A stretch of DNA of 64,000 nt from Rhinopithecus roxellana (Eukaryota > Chordata > Mammalia > Primates > Cercopithecidae), in assembly GCF_007565055.1 (NCBI RefSeq), contig NC_044554.1, positions 19,756,921-19,820,920 of the forward strand. Direction: 5' to 3'. Shown here piece after piece: positions 47,530-58,109 of this stretch. Numbering within the stretch: the first letter of the stretch is position 1; every line of letters starts with the position of its first letter. Below the pieces are notes generated by a model that had not been told where the DNA came from, made no database searches, and worked only from the letters and a program-made list of their open reading frames with translations. The position numbers and the translations under genes are program-made.

Positions 47530-48199
47530 AAAGCCGTATAACATGGCTAAAATCCAAAACACTGGCAATACCAAATGCTGGTAAGTGCATGGAGTTATAG
47601 GAGTTAATTGCTTGTGGAAATGCAAAATAGTGCAGTCACTTTGAAAGGCAATTTGGCAGTTTCTTACAAAGCTAAACATAGTCTTACCATGCAATCCAGC
47701 AATCACACTTTTAGGCATTTACCTAGAAACTTATGTCTACACAGAAGCCTGCACATGGATGTTTATAGCATCTTTTTCCATAATTGCCAAAAATTGGGAG
47801 GAACCAAGATGTCCTTCTGTAGCTGAAAGGATAAACTGTGGTTCATTTAAGGAACAGAATATTAATTTAGAAATAAAAAAATTAGCTATCAATCCAGTAA
47901 AAAGATATGGAGGAAACTTAAATGCATATTTCTAAGTGAAAAAAGACAGTAAGAAAATGCTACATGTTATATGATTCCAGTTATATTACATTCTGGAAAA
48001 GGCAAAAGGATAGAAACAATAAAAAGATCAGTGATTGCCAGGAGTGTGAGGAGGGAGGAGGCATGAATGGGGGAACACAGGGAATTTTTAAGGCAGTGAA
48101 GCTGTTCTGTATAATACTGTAATGTTGGATACATGACCTGCATTTGGCAAAACACATAGAACTGTGTGACAAAAAGAGTGAACCCTAATTAAATGATGG
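47530..48199 (+). mobile_element. Old L1 (L1M) 3' fragment
   Basis: ATGGCTAAAATCCAAAACAC onward reads decayed ORF2 C-terminus, then 3' UTR. It is antisense to GNAT3 in intron 7. Confidence 0.8.
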
Positions 48200-48203
48200 A
48201 CTT

Positions 48204-48502
48204 GGTCGGGCACGGTGGCTCACGCCTGTAATCCTAACACTTTGGGAGGGTGAGTGGATCATCTGAGGTCAGGAGTTCAAAACCAGCCTGGTCAACATGG
48301 TGAAATCCCGTCTCTACCTAAAAATACAAAAATTAGCCAGCCTGATGGTGGGTGCCTGTAGTCTCAGCTAGTTGGGAGGCTGAGGCAGAAGAATAGCTTG
48401 AGCCCAGGAGGCAGATGTAGCAGGGAGCTGAGATCGCGCCACTGTACTCCAACCTGGGCGACAGAGTAAGACTCTTGTCTCAAGAAAAAAAAAAAAAAAA
48501 AA
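48204..48502 (+). mobile_element. Alu (S type)
   Basis: A full Alu with an A18 tail in GNAT3 intron 7, antisense to the gene. Confidence 0.93.
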
Positions 48503-48989
48503 GTGCACTTTAGTTGATAATGTAAAATGTGTTAATACCAATTCATCAATATAATTCATCAATTATAACAAATAGTACCACACCAAAGCAGTTCTCTAAA
48601 TAGAGAAACTGTAGGAGGGAATGAAAAAGAAAGTATGTGGGAACTCTTCATACTTTCTGTTGAAACATTTCATTTCTCTATAAACTAGAAACTGCTCTAA
48701 GAAATAAGTCCTATTATATTATGTAATATAAAAGCTTTATGAGTTTATATTTAATTAGTAATATTCAATGTATTTGAATATTATTTGTAATATGAAAAGT
48801 ATATTTAATCACATGATAAATGTATATTATAAATATTTATAATTATAGAAAAAAGATATAAGCCCTAATTGTAGATTGACCAATATAAGTATTTGTTTTG
48901 ACAGAATGCCATGCTCCTAGTAACATCTGGGCAGCCTTACATACCTAAGTGGTAAAACTGGATTTGTATTTTGTTTAAATCATAAAAAT

Positions 48990-49250
48990 GGCTAGGTGCA
49001 ATGGCTCACACCTGTAATCCCAGCACTTTGGTAGGCCAAGGTGGACAGATCACTTGAAGTCAAGAGTTCGAGACCAGCCTTGGCAAACATGGTGAAACCC
49101 CATCACTACTGAAAATACGAAAATTAACTGGGCGTGGTGGCATGCACCAGTGGTCCCAGCTACTCGGGAGGCTGAAGCAGGAGAATCATTTGAACCCAGG
49201 AGACAAAGGCTACAGCCTAAGCGACAGAGCGAGACTCCATCTCAAAAAAA
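48990..49250 (+). mobile_element. Alu with right-arm deletion
   Basis: Lacks the segment before the terminal GCGACAGAGCGAGACTCCAT. In GNAT3 intron 7. Confidence 0.9.
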
Positions 49251-49871
49251 TAAATTTTTAAAATGTAATTTTATTACCAATGGAACATCCAACTATTTAC
49301 AAAAAGAGAAAAAAACTCTTTCTGAAGGAGAAACAGCCGTTCTGTGGGATTTCACATTTACAATCTCTGACTAACAGGATTAGCACTAAAATTCCAGGAT
49401 CCAAGAAAACCAGAAAAAAAATGAAGATGTCATTATTCATTCTCAAATTCATTCATGCTATATCTCTAGAAACAACTCAGATATTGAAGGGCCTCTGAGA
49501 TTTACTATAGCATTACAAGGTTTCAGTAGGAAGTACATCAAAAATGTCAGTTTGGAATAAGATTTGCATTCCTGTTATAATTTTGAAGACAATTCAGGTT
49601 CCAATGTCATTTGATAAATTCTATAGAGTAGCAACCCTGGTCCATCTAACCCCTTCCAGTTTATTTTATGAGGGTTTTGCTTTAATGTAGACAATGTAGA
49701 GAGGGTTCTTCTTTATTGTAAGTTTTTTTTTTCCCCTAATTTGGATCATAAAGATGACTCAAAAATGATCATAAGCTTCATCCTCATAAGTATTAAATGC
49801 CAAGATCCAGATAGGAAATATACGTTTATACAAAAATGTATTACTATGAAACTAAAAGAAAAGAATCTTAC

Positions 49872-50025
49872 CGGTATATTCTGGAAAGCAGATACTAAGA
49901 TGCACCTTGGTTACCTTTTCTTGAAAGATATCTTTTTTGTTGAGGAACAGGACAATGGAGGTTGTTGAAAAATACTTGTGATTACAGATACTGTTGAACA
50001 GGTGAAGACTTTCATGCATTCTATT
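49872..50025 (-). CDS. GNAT3: GNAT3 coding exon 7
   Basis: This 154-bp exon encodes residues 241-291 plus the first base of codon 292. It starts NRMHESLHLF and contains the guanine-specificity motif NKKD at residues 269-272, then ends at PEYT. The acceptor reads CTAACAG/AAT and the donor ACCG/GTAAGA. Only 192 bp separate it from exon 6, so the two are probably recognised as a close pair during splicing. The segment HLSICFPEYTG is gustducin-like. The open reading frame is intact, with no sign of decay. Confidence 0.94.
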
Positions 50026-50217
50026 CTGTTAGGTATCAGAAATGAGAATGGGTAGGATTATTATTTGCAAAATGTGAATGTTGCGCATCGTGAACAAGGA
50101 TCTAGAACTAACATAAATCTTTGGCAAACCTTCAGGAGTTGGGCAATGTGGTAGTACTACTGAAAAGCACAAAGATTACTTTTAACCCTGGCTTTGTTGT
50201 TTTTCTTTTAGACTTAC

Positions 50218-50347
50218 CACTTCTTCATCTTCCACGAGGACCATGTCATAGGCACTAAGTGCAGCACAAAATATAATGCATGTAACTCCTTCAAAGCAGT
50301 GAATCCACTTCTTTCTCTCAGATCTCTGTCCACCTACATCAAACATC
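50218..50347 (-). CDS. GNAT3: GNAT3 coding exon 6 (guanine nucleotide-binding protein, gustducin alpha)
   Basis: This 130-bp exon encodes residues 198-240 of the 354-residue protein after one split base. It begins at Met198, followed by the DVGGQ motif (200-204), whose Gln204 positions the water for GTP hydrolysis, and the switch II helix RSERKKWIHCF. It continues through strand beta-4 and ends in the acidic VEDEEV loop. The minus-strand acceptor reads TTCTTAAAG/G and the donor GTG/GTAAGT, both consensus. The sequence is closest to the transducin/gustducin group; paired with exon 8, whose end is transducin-like, and a total numbering of 354 residues, it points to GNAT3 rather than GNAT1 or GNAT2 (350 and 354 residues). 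No stop or frameshift is seen. Confidence 0.94.
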
Positions 50348-51119
50348 CTTTAAGAAAACATCAAATGAATAATAAATCTTACAAATATCCTCCAAAATGT
50401 GCATTGAGGTTATTTAGAGGTATAAATGGGTGATCCCATATATTCAAAAGGTATTCCTTTGACTTTTATTGATTATAAAATAAAATGTATTTGGTCAAAT
50501 GGCTGCTCAAGGACCACAGAGAAAAAACAGTTTTTAAAAATGTCTCCGTGCAAACTAGAGTAAAATGATTTACACACTGACTTTGAGAAACTGGGAAATT
50601 TAAAAGAGTTTCGAGTTTTAGTAAAACATTCATTAGCCATAGAAGATTTTGATCAAAGTTTAGACATGTTCTCTTGAATGAAAAGAAACTGCAAGAAGAT
50701 TGGAAGTTACTGTAGTTCTGATGCTATGATTCTTGCCTATTTTCTTACATCTTTCTATATTCATTTGTTTACTCAGACAACTATTCTTTGCATTCTATGT
50801 ACTAGACACTGTGCTAGGTCTGCTAGCACAAAGATGAAAAGATATGGTCTATATCTTCAAAGAACGTTCTGTCTTGTAGAGAAAAAAAAGTTACTATAAT
50901 ATTATGTAAAAATATTCTAATGTACAAGGTAAAATGTGAGCATATAGGAAGACTTAAGTTAGCCTGAGGGATCGTGACTCTTAGAGAAGGTGTTTGAAAA
51001 CTCAACCCTTCCTCTACTTGTGTATTTTGGTGAGAGATCATTGTGGACAGAGGACTCAATTTTAGAAACTAGGAGCTAGGCAGCAAAAAGTTAGGTTTAT
51101 ATCAAAGGAACTGTTTAAT
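50348..51119. other. GNAT3 intron 5, unique part
   Basis: No coding exon seen. 50740-50880 looks like an old MIR/L2-type repeat remnant. Confidence 0.5.
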
Positions 51120-51482
51120 GTTTGCTGCCTCAGGGCTTTCGCACACAGGTCTCTTTCCTTTTCCTGTGACAAAGATTTCTTTCTTCCTTCCATACCTGCT
51201 TTTTTTTTCTCAACTATGAAGTCTTAGCATCAATATCTCCTCCACAAAGAAGCCTCCTGGAGCGTCCATGTAAATTGCACCTCTCTCAATCCTCCATTTA
51301 CCTTCTATAGCATCACTTTCTTTCCTTTATGGTAATCATCAATATCTATCATCTCCATAGTAGAATAACAGCCTCATGAGGTCAGGAACATTATCTGTAT
51401 TAGTAACTGCTGTATTCCTAGTTCCTGGCACCATGCCCAACACATAATAGACACGCAAAAAATATTTGCTAAATAAATGAAT
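51120..51482 (+). mobile_element. L2 LINE 3' end
   Basis: CCTCAGGGCTTTCGCACA through CACCATGCCCAACACATAAT and AATATTTGCTAAATAAATGA. Confidence 0.75.
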
Positions 51483-51525
51483 ATATTCCATGTTAACTGA
51501 ATAGACAGGCAGGAAACACAGCAAA

Positions 51526-51612
51526 CATGCTATGTTCTCTCATGCCTTGATAACTTACACATGTTTTTTATAAATATGTATAAGTTACCAAGGCATGAGA
51601 GAACATAGCATG
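51526..51612 (-). repeat. Near-perfect 37-bp inverted repeat with 13-nt loop (hairpin)
   Basis: The arms 51526-51562 and 51576-51612 match at 35 of 37 positions, with loop 51563-51575. Both mismatches are A.C on the plus strand but become G.U wobbles on the minus strand, so an RNA transcribed with GNAT3 would pair along the entire arm. It lies in GNAT3 intron 5, between an L2 fragment and the L1. Confidence 0.85.
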
Positions 51613-51824
51613 CTTGGGGTAAGCAAGTTATTTATAGTTTTGGGAACATAAAGAATAAGGTAAAAACACCGAGCTATATGGTCTAATAATTATCCATTTA
51701 TCCACTTATTCATCGTTTATTCAACAAATAATTACTAAGCACTTATTATATGCCAGGCACCAAGGATTCAGCCTTAAGCTTTTAAACTGGTGGTGGTGGT
51801 AATAGTGATTGGTGTGTATGTTTC

Positions 51825-51852
51825 AAAATAGACTTCAGATATCCATATAGGA
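51825..51852 (+). repeat. 28-bp direct repeat, copy 1 (left of L1)
   Basis: It is identical to 58110-58137 on the other side of the L1. Because 60 bp of other host sequence lies between the L1 3' end and the second copy, this is more likely a pre-existing local repeat than the target-site duplication. Confidence 0.85.
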
Positions 51853-51858
51853 TATCTG

Positions 51859-52884
51859 GAGCAAGATGGCTGAATAGGAACAGCTCCAGTCTCCAACTCC
51901 CAGCGCGAGTGACACAGAAGACCGGTGATATCTGCATTTTCAACTGAGGTACTGGGGTCATCTCACTAGGGAGTGTCGGACAATCGGTGCTGGTCAGCTG
52001 CTGCAGCCTGACCAGCAAGAGCTGAAGCAGGGCGAGGCATCGCCTCACCTGGAAGTGCAAGGGGGAAGGGAATCCGTTTTCCTAGCAAGGGGAACTGAGA
52101 CACACAACACCTGGAAAATCGGGTAACTCCCACCCCAATACTGCGCTTTAAGCAGACAGGCACACCAGGAGAATATATCCCACACCTGGCCAGGAGGGTC
52201 CCACGCCCACGGAGCCTCCCTCACTGCTAACACAGCAGTCTGCCGCGATCTATCCGCAAGGCAGCAGCGAGGCTGGGGGAGGGGCGCCCGCCATTGCTGA
52301 GGCTTAAGTAGGTAAACAAAGCCGCTGGGAAGCTCGAACTGGGTGGAGCTCATAGCAGCTCAAGGAAGCCTGCCTGTCTCTGTAGTCTCCACCTCTGGGG
52401 ACAGCGCACAGCTGAAGACCAACAGGGGAAGCAGCGGGGGCCGGTGCAGATGTGAACAACTCTGTCTGACAGCTTTGGGGAGAGCCGTGGATCTCCCAAC
52501 GCGGAGGTTGAGATCTGAAAACGGACAGACTGCCTGCTCAGGTGGGTCCCTGACCCCTGAGTAGCCTAGCTTGGAGACATCCCCCACTAGGGGCAGTCTG
52601 ACACCCCACACCTCACAGGGTGGAGTACACCCCTGAGAGGAAACTTCCAAAGCAAGAATCAAAGAGGTACACTCGCTGTTCAGCAATATTCTATCTTCGG
52701 CAACCTCTGCTGCTGATACCCAGGCAAACAGGGTCTGGAGTGGACCTCAAGCAATCTCCAACAGACCAACAGACAGTCCTTCTGACTGTCAGAAGGAAAA
52801 CTATCAAACAGGAAGGACACCTATACCAAAACCCCATCAGTACGTCACCATCATCAAAGACCAGAGACAGATAAAACCACAAAG
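51859..52884 (+). promoter_or_regulatory. L1 5' UTR with internal and antisense promoter activity
   Basis: This 1,026-bp GC-richer leader precedes ORF1. The CAAGATGGC near its start matches the YY1 site that sets L1 transcription initiation. In primate L1s this leader also holds an antisense promoter; here that would fire leftward, which is the GNAT3 sense direction. Promoter activity is inferred from family knowledge. Confidence 0.7.
52045..52353 (-). CDS. Antisense ORF in L1 5' UTR, ORF0-like (102 codons)
   Basis: A 102-residue open frame runs antisense within the L1 leader, starting about 495 bp from the L1 5' end. Primate L1s encode a short antisense protein, ORF0, from this part of the leader. 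The predicted product is rich in Trp, Pro, Arg and Cys and has no recognised domain. I cannot confirm that it is true ORF0, because the usual ORF0 is about 71 residues and I have no alignment. A neighbouring antisense frame at 52360-52686 is more likely incidental. Confidence 0.35.
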   Translation of the reverse strand: MSSTQFELPSGFVYLLKPQQWRAPLPQPRCCLADRSRQTAVLAVREAPWAWDPPGQVWDIFSWCACLLKAQYWGGSYPIFQVLCVSVPLARKTDSLPPCTSR

Positions 52885-53901
52885 ATGGGGAAAAAGCAGG
52901 GCAGAAAAGCTGGAAATTCAAAAAATAAGAGCGCATCTCCCCCGGCAAAGGAGCGCAGCCCATCGCCAGCAACGGATCAAAGCTGGTCAGAGAATGACTT
53001 TGACGAGATGAGAGAAGAAGGCTTCAGTCCATCAAACTTCTCAGAGCTAAAGGAGGAATTACGTACCCAGCGCAAAGAAACTAAAAATCTTGAAAAAAGA
53101 GTGGAAGAATTGACAGCTAGACTAATTAATGCAGAGAAGATCATAAATGAAATGACAGAGATGAAAACCATGACACGAGAAATACGTGACAAATGCACAA
53201 GCTTCAGTAACCGACTCGATCAACTGGAAGAAAGAGTATCAGCGATTGAGGATCAAATGAATGAAATGAAGCGAGAAGAGAAACCAAAAGAAAAAAGAAG
53301 AAAAAGAAATGAACAAAGCCTGCAAGAAGTATGGGATTATGTAAAAAGACCAAATCTACGTCTGATTGGGGTGCCTGAAAGTGAGGGGGAAAATGGAACC
53401 AAGTTGGAAAACACTCTTCAGGATATCATCCAGGAGAACTTCCCCAACCTAGTAGGGCAGGCCAACATTCAAATTCAGGAAATACAGAGAACGCCACAAA
53501 GATACTCCTCGAGAAGAGCAACTCCAAGACACATAATTGCCAGATTCACCAAAGTTGAAATGAAGGAAAAAATCTTAAGGGCAGCCAGAGAGAAAGGTCG
53601 GGTTACCCACAAAGGGAAGCCCATCAGACTAACAGCAGATCTCTCGGCAGAAACTCTACAAGCCAGAAGACAGTGGGGGCCAATGTTCAACGTTCTTAAA
53701 GAAAAGAATTTTCAACCCAGAATTTCATATCCAGCCAAACTAAGTTTCATAAGTGAAGGAGAAATAAAATCCTTTACAGATAAGCAAATGCTTAGAGATT
53801 TTGTCACCACCAGGCCTGCCTTACAAGAGACCCTGAAGGAAGCCCTAAACATGGAAAGGAACAACCGGTACCAGCCATTGCAAAAACATGCCAAAATGTA
53901 A
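52885..53901 (+). CDS. L1 ORF1 protein (RNA-binding chaperone), intact
   Basis: It encodes a 338-residue L1 ORF1p, the trimeric RNA-binding chaperone that packages L1 RNA in cytoplasmic RNPs. The layout is a basic, Ser/Pro-rich N-terminus (1-50); a heptad-rich coiled coil (about 52-150); an RRM domain starting near the WDYVKRPNLRLIGVPE segment; and a C-terminal domain containing ARFTKVEMKEKILRAAREK and ending in NRYQPLQKHAKM. The length equals that of human ORF1p. The RRM and CTD are close to human L1 by eye, whereas the coiled coil (ELRTQRKETKNLEKR onward) is quite different, consistent with a separate primate lineage. The start ATG follows a purine-rich context. No stop or frameshift is present. 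Confidence 0.95.
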   Translation: MGKKQGRKAGNSKNKSASPPAKERSPSPATDQSWSENDFDEMREEGFSPSNFSELKEELRTQRKETKNLEKRVEELTARLINAEKIINEMTEMKTMTREIRDKCTSFSNRLDQLEERVSAIEDQMNEMKREEKPKEKRRKRNEQSLQEVWDYVKRPNLRLIGVPESEGENGTKLENTLQDIIQENFPNLVGQANIQIQEIQRTPQRYSSRRATPRHIIARFTKVEMKEKILRAAREKGRVTHKGKPIRLTADLSAETLQARRQWGPMFNVLKEKNFQPRISYPAKLSFISEGEIKSFTDKQMLRDFVTTRPALQETLKEALNMERNNRYQPLQKHAKM

Positions 53902-53964
53902 AGACCATCGAGGCTAGGAAGAAACTGGATCAACTAACGAGCAAAATAACCAGTTAATATCATA

Positions 53965-56900
53965 ATGACAGGATCAAGTTCACACATAACAATATTAACC
54001 TTAAATGTAAATGGACTAAATGCTCCAATTAAAAGACACAGACTGGCAAACTAGATAAAGAGTCAAGACCCATCAGTCTGCTGTATTCAGGAGACCCATC
54101 TCACATGCAGAGACATACATAGGCTCAAAATAAAGGGATGGAGGAAGATCTACCAAGAAAATGGAGAACAAAAAAAAGCAGGGGTTGCAATACTAGTCTC
54201 TGATAAAACAGACTTTAAACCATCAAAGATCAAAAGAGACAAAGAAGGCCATTACATAATGGTAAAGGGATCAATTCAACAGGAAGAGCTAACTCTCCTA
54301 AATATATATGCACCCAATACAGGAGCACCCACATTCATAAAGCAAGTCCTTAGAGACTTACAAAGAGACTTAGACTCCCATACAATAATAATGGGAGACT
54401 TCAACACTCCACTGTCAACATTAGACAGATCAACGAGACAGAAGGTTAACAAGGATATCCAGGAATTTAACTCATCTCTGCACCAAGCGGACCTAATAGA
54501 CATCTATAGAACTCTCCACCCCAAATCAACACAATATACATTCTTCTCAGCACCACATCGCACTTATTCCAAAATTGACCACATAATTGGAAGTAAAGCA
54601 CTCCTCAGCAAATGTAAAAGAACAGAAATTATAACAAACTGCCTCTCAGACCACAGTGCAATCAAACTAGAACTCAGGACTAAGAAACTCAATCAAAACC
54701 GCTCAACTACATGGAAACTGAACAACCTGCTCCTGAATGACTACTGGGTACATAACGAAATGAAAGCGGAAATAAAGATGTTCTTTGAAACCAATGAGAA
54801 CAAAGATACAACATACCAGAATCTCTGGGACACATTTAAAGCAGTGTGTAGAGGGAAATTTATAGCACTAAATGACCACAAGAGAAAGCAGGAAAGATCT
54901 AAAATTGACACTCTAACATCACAATTAAAAGAACTAGAGAGGCAAGAGCAAACACATTCAAAAGCTAGCAGAAGGCAAGAAATAACTAAGATCAGAGCCG
55001 AACTGAAGGAGATAGAGACACAAAAAACCCTCCAAAAAATCAATGAATCCAGGAGTTGGTTTTTTGAAAAGATCAACAAAATTGACAGACCGCTAGCAAG
55101 ACTAATAAAGAAGAAAAGAGAGAGGAATCAAATAGATGCAATAAAAAATGATAAAGGGGATATCACCACCAACCCCACAGAAATACAAACAACCATCAGA
55201 GAATACTATAAACGCCTCTACGCAAATCAACTAGAAAATCTAGAAGAAATGGATAATTTCCTGGACACTTACACTCTCCCAAGACTAAACCAGGAAGAAG
55301 TTGAATCCCTGAATAGACCAATAGCAGGCTATGAAATTGAGGCAACAATTAATAGCCTACCCACCAAAAAAAGTCCAGGACCAGATGGATTCACAGCTGA
55401 ATTCTACCAGAGGTACAAGGAGGAGCTGGTACCATTCTTTCTGAAACTATTCCAATCAATAGAAAAAGAGGGAATCCTCCCTAACTCATTTTATGAGGCC
55501 AACATCATCCTGATACCAAAGCCTGGCAGAGACACAACAAAAAAAGAGAATTTTAGACCAATATCCCTGATGAACATCAATGCAAAAATTCTCAATAAAA
55601 TACTGGCAAACCGGATTCAGCAGCACATCAAAAAGCTTATCCACCATGATCAAGTGGGCTTCATCCCTGGGATGCAAGGCTGTTTCAACATTCGCAAATC
55701 AATAAATGTAATCCAGCATATAAACAGAACCAAAGACGAGAACCACATGATTATCTCAATAGATGCAGAAAAGGCTTTTGACAAAATTCAACAACCCTTC
55801 ATGCTAAAAACGCTCAATAAATTCGGTATTGATGGAAAGTACCTCAAAATGATAAGAGCTATTTATGACAAACCCACAGCTAATATCATTCTGAATGGGC
55901 AAAAACTGGAAAAATTCCCTTTGAAAACTGGCACAAGACAGGGATGCCCTCTCTCACCACTCCTATTCAACATAGTGTTGGAAGTTCTGGCTAGGGCAAT
56001 CAGGCAAGAGAAAGAAATCAAGGGTATCCAGTTAGGAAAAGAAGAAGTCAAATTGTCCCTGTTTGCAGATGACATGATTGTATATTTAGAAAACCCCATT
56101 GTCTCAGCCCAAAATCTCCTTAAGCTGATAAGCAACTTCAGCAAAGTCTCAGGATACAAAATTAATGTTCAAAAATCACAAGCATTCTTATACACCAGTA
56201 ACAGACAAGCAGAGAGCCAAATCAGGAATGAACTTCCATTCACAATTGCTTCAAAGAGAATAAAATACCTAGGAATCCAGCTTACAAGGGATGTAAAGGA
56301 CCTCTTCAAGGAGAACTACAAACCACTGCTCAGTGAAATAAAAGAGGACACAAACAAATGGAAGAACATACCATGCTCATGGATAGGAAGAATCAATATC
56401 GTGAAAATGGCCATACTCCCCAAGGTTATTTATAGATTCAATGCCATCCCCATCAAGCTACCAATGAGTTTCTTCACAGAATTGGAAAAAACTGCTTTAA
56501 AGTTCATATGGAACCAAAAAAGAGCCCGCATTGCCAAGACAATCCTAAGTCAAAAGGACAAAGCTGGAGGCGTCACGCTACCTGACTTCAAACTATACTA
56601 CAAGGCTACAGTAACCAAAACAGCATGGTACTGGTACCAAAACAGAGATATAGACCAATGGAACAGAACAGAGTCCTCAGAAATAATACCACACATCTAC
56701 AGCCATCTGATCTTTGACAAACCTGAGAGAAACAAGAAATGGGGAAAGGATTCCCTATTTAATATACGGTGCTGGGAAAACTGGCTAGCCATAAGTAGAA
56801 AGCTGAAACTGGATCCTTTCCTTACCCCTTATACAAAGATTAATTCAAGATGGATTAGAGACTTAAATGTTAGACCTAATACCATAAAAACCCTAGAAGA

Positions 56901-57792
56901 AAACCTAGGTAGTACCATTCAGGACATAGGCATGGGCAAGGACTTCATGTCTAAAACACCAAAAGCAATAGCAGCAAAAGCCAAAATTGACAAATGGGAT
57001 CTAATTAAACTAAAGAGCTTTTGCACAGCAAAAGAAACTACCATCAGAGTGAACAGGCAACCTACAGAATGGGAGAAAATTTTTGCAACCTACTCATCTG
57101 ACAAAGGGCTAATATCCAGAATCTACAAAGAACTCAAACAAATATACAAGAAAAAAGCAAACAACCCCATCAAAAAGTGGGCAAAGGATATGAACAGACA
57201 TTTCTCAAAAGAAGACATTCATACAGCCAACAGACACATGAAAAAATGCTCATCATCACTCGCCATCAGAGAAATGCAAATCAAAACCACAATGAGATAC
57301 CATCTCACACCAGTTAGAATGGCAATCATTAAGAAGTCAGGAAACAACAGGTGTTGGAGAGGATGTGGAAAAATAGGAACACTTTTACACTGTTGGTGGG
57401 ATTGTAAACTAGTTCAACCATTATGGAAAACAGTATGGCAATTCCTCAAGGATCTAGAACTAGATGTACCATATGACCCAGCCATCCCATTACTGGGTAT
57501 ATACCCAAAGGATTATAAATTATTCTACTACAAAGACACATGCACACGTATGTTTATTGCGGCACTATTCACAATAGCAAAGACTTGGAATCAATCCAAA
57601 TGTCCATCTGTGACAGACTGGATTAAGAAAATGTGGCACATATACACCATGGAATACTATGCAGCCATAAAAAAGGATGAGTTTGTGTCCTTTGTAGGGA
57701 CATGGATGCAGCTGGAAACCATCATTCTTAGCAAACTATCGCAAGAAGAGAAAACCAAACACCGCATGTTCTCACTCATAGGTGGGAACTGA
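53965..57792 (+). pseudogene. L1 ORF2 (endonuclease/reverse transcriptase), one premature stop at codon 30
   Basis: The frame spans 1,275 codons from ATG at 53965 to the stop ending at 57792, the usual ORF2p length. Codon 30 (54052-54054) is TAG where L1s normally have Trp (TGG), which stops translation inside the N-terminal apurinic-type endonuclease. No other stop occurs. The reverse-transcriptase catalytic FADD falls at codons 700-703, the same number as in human ORF2p, so the frame has no net indel to that point. A C-terminal Cys-rich segment (CWRGCGKIGTLLHCWWDC) is present. The next in-frame Met is codon 99 (54259), so any reinitiated product would lack the first part of the endonuclease. 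ORF2p normally nicks target DNA and reverse-transcribes L1 RNA. Confidence 0.93.
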
Positions 57793-58040
57793 ACAATGAG
57801 ATCACTTGGACTCGGGAAGGGGATCATCACACACTGGGGCCTATCATGGGGAGGGGGGAGGAGGGAGGGATTGCATTGGGGAGTTATACATGATATAAAT
57901 GATGAATTGATGGGTGCTGACGAGTTGATGGGCTGCAGCACACCAACATGGCGTAAGTATACATATGTAACAAACCTGCACATTGTGCACATGTACCCTA
58001 GAACTTAAAGTATAATAAAAAATAATAATAATAAAAAAAA
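57793..58040 (+). other. L1 3' UTR and poly(A) tail
   Basis: It contains the G-rich tract (GGGGAGGGGGGAGGAGGGAGG region near 57850) typical of L1 3' UTRs, a subfamily-type segment with GATGAATTGATGGGTGCTGA, the conserved terminal ACTTAAAGTATAATAAAA, and a tail of AAT repeats. Confidence 0.9.
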
Positions 58041-58109
58041 GGATATCTGATGTGGATTCATATCTTATATGAATATCTGAAGATAGACTTAATAGGAAAT
58101 ATCCATATG

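Larger units (their letters stand above)
51859..58040 (+). mobile_element. Full-length L1 retrotransposon, young, antisense to GNAT3 in intron 5
   Basis: This is a complete LINE-1 of about 6.2 kb. The 5' UTR (51859-52884) opens with the YY1-type CAAGATGGC. ORF1 is 52885-53901, followed by a 63-bp spacer, the ORF2 frame at 53965-57792, a 3' UTR with a G-rich tract and TATAATAAAA signal, and an A-rich tail (AATAATAATAATAAAAAAAA) ending at 58040. A short direct repeat, AGGATATCTG (51849-51858) and AGGATATCTG (58040-58049), is the likely target-site duplication. ORF1 is intact and ORF2 carries one nonsense codon, so the copy is recent. It lies on the plus strand, opposite to GNAT3. The ORF1 coiled coil and 3' UTR look like an Old World monkey lineage rather than human L1PA1-PA5 (inference). 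Confidence 0.96.

Noticed and set aside
47296..47718. 140-aa minus-strand frame inside GNAT3 intron 7
   Set aside because: Its left part is intronic sequence and its right part is antisense to an old L1. No conserved domain.
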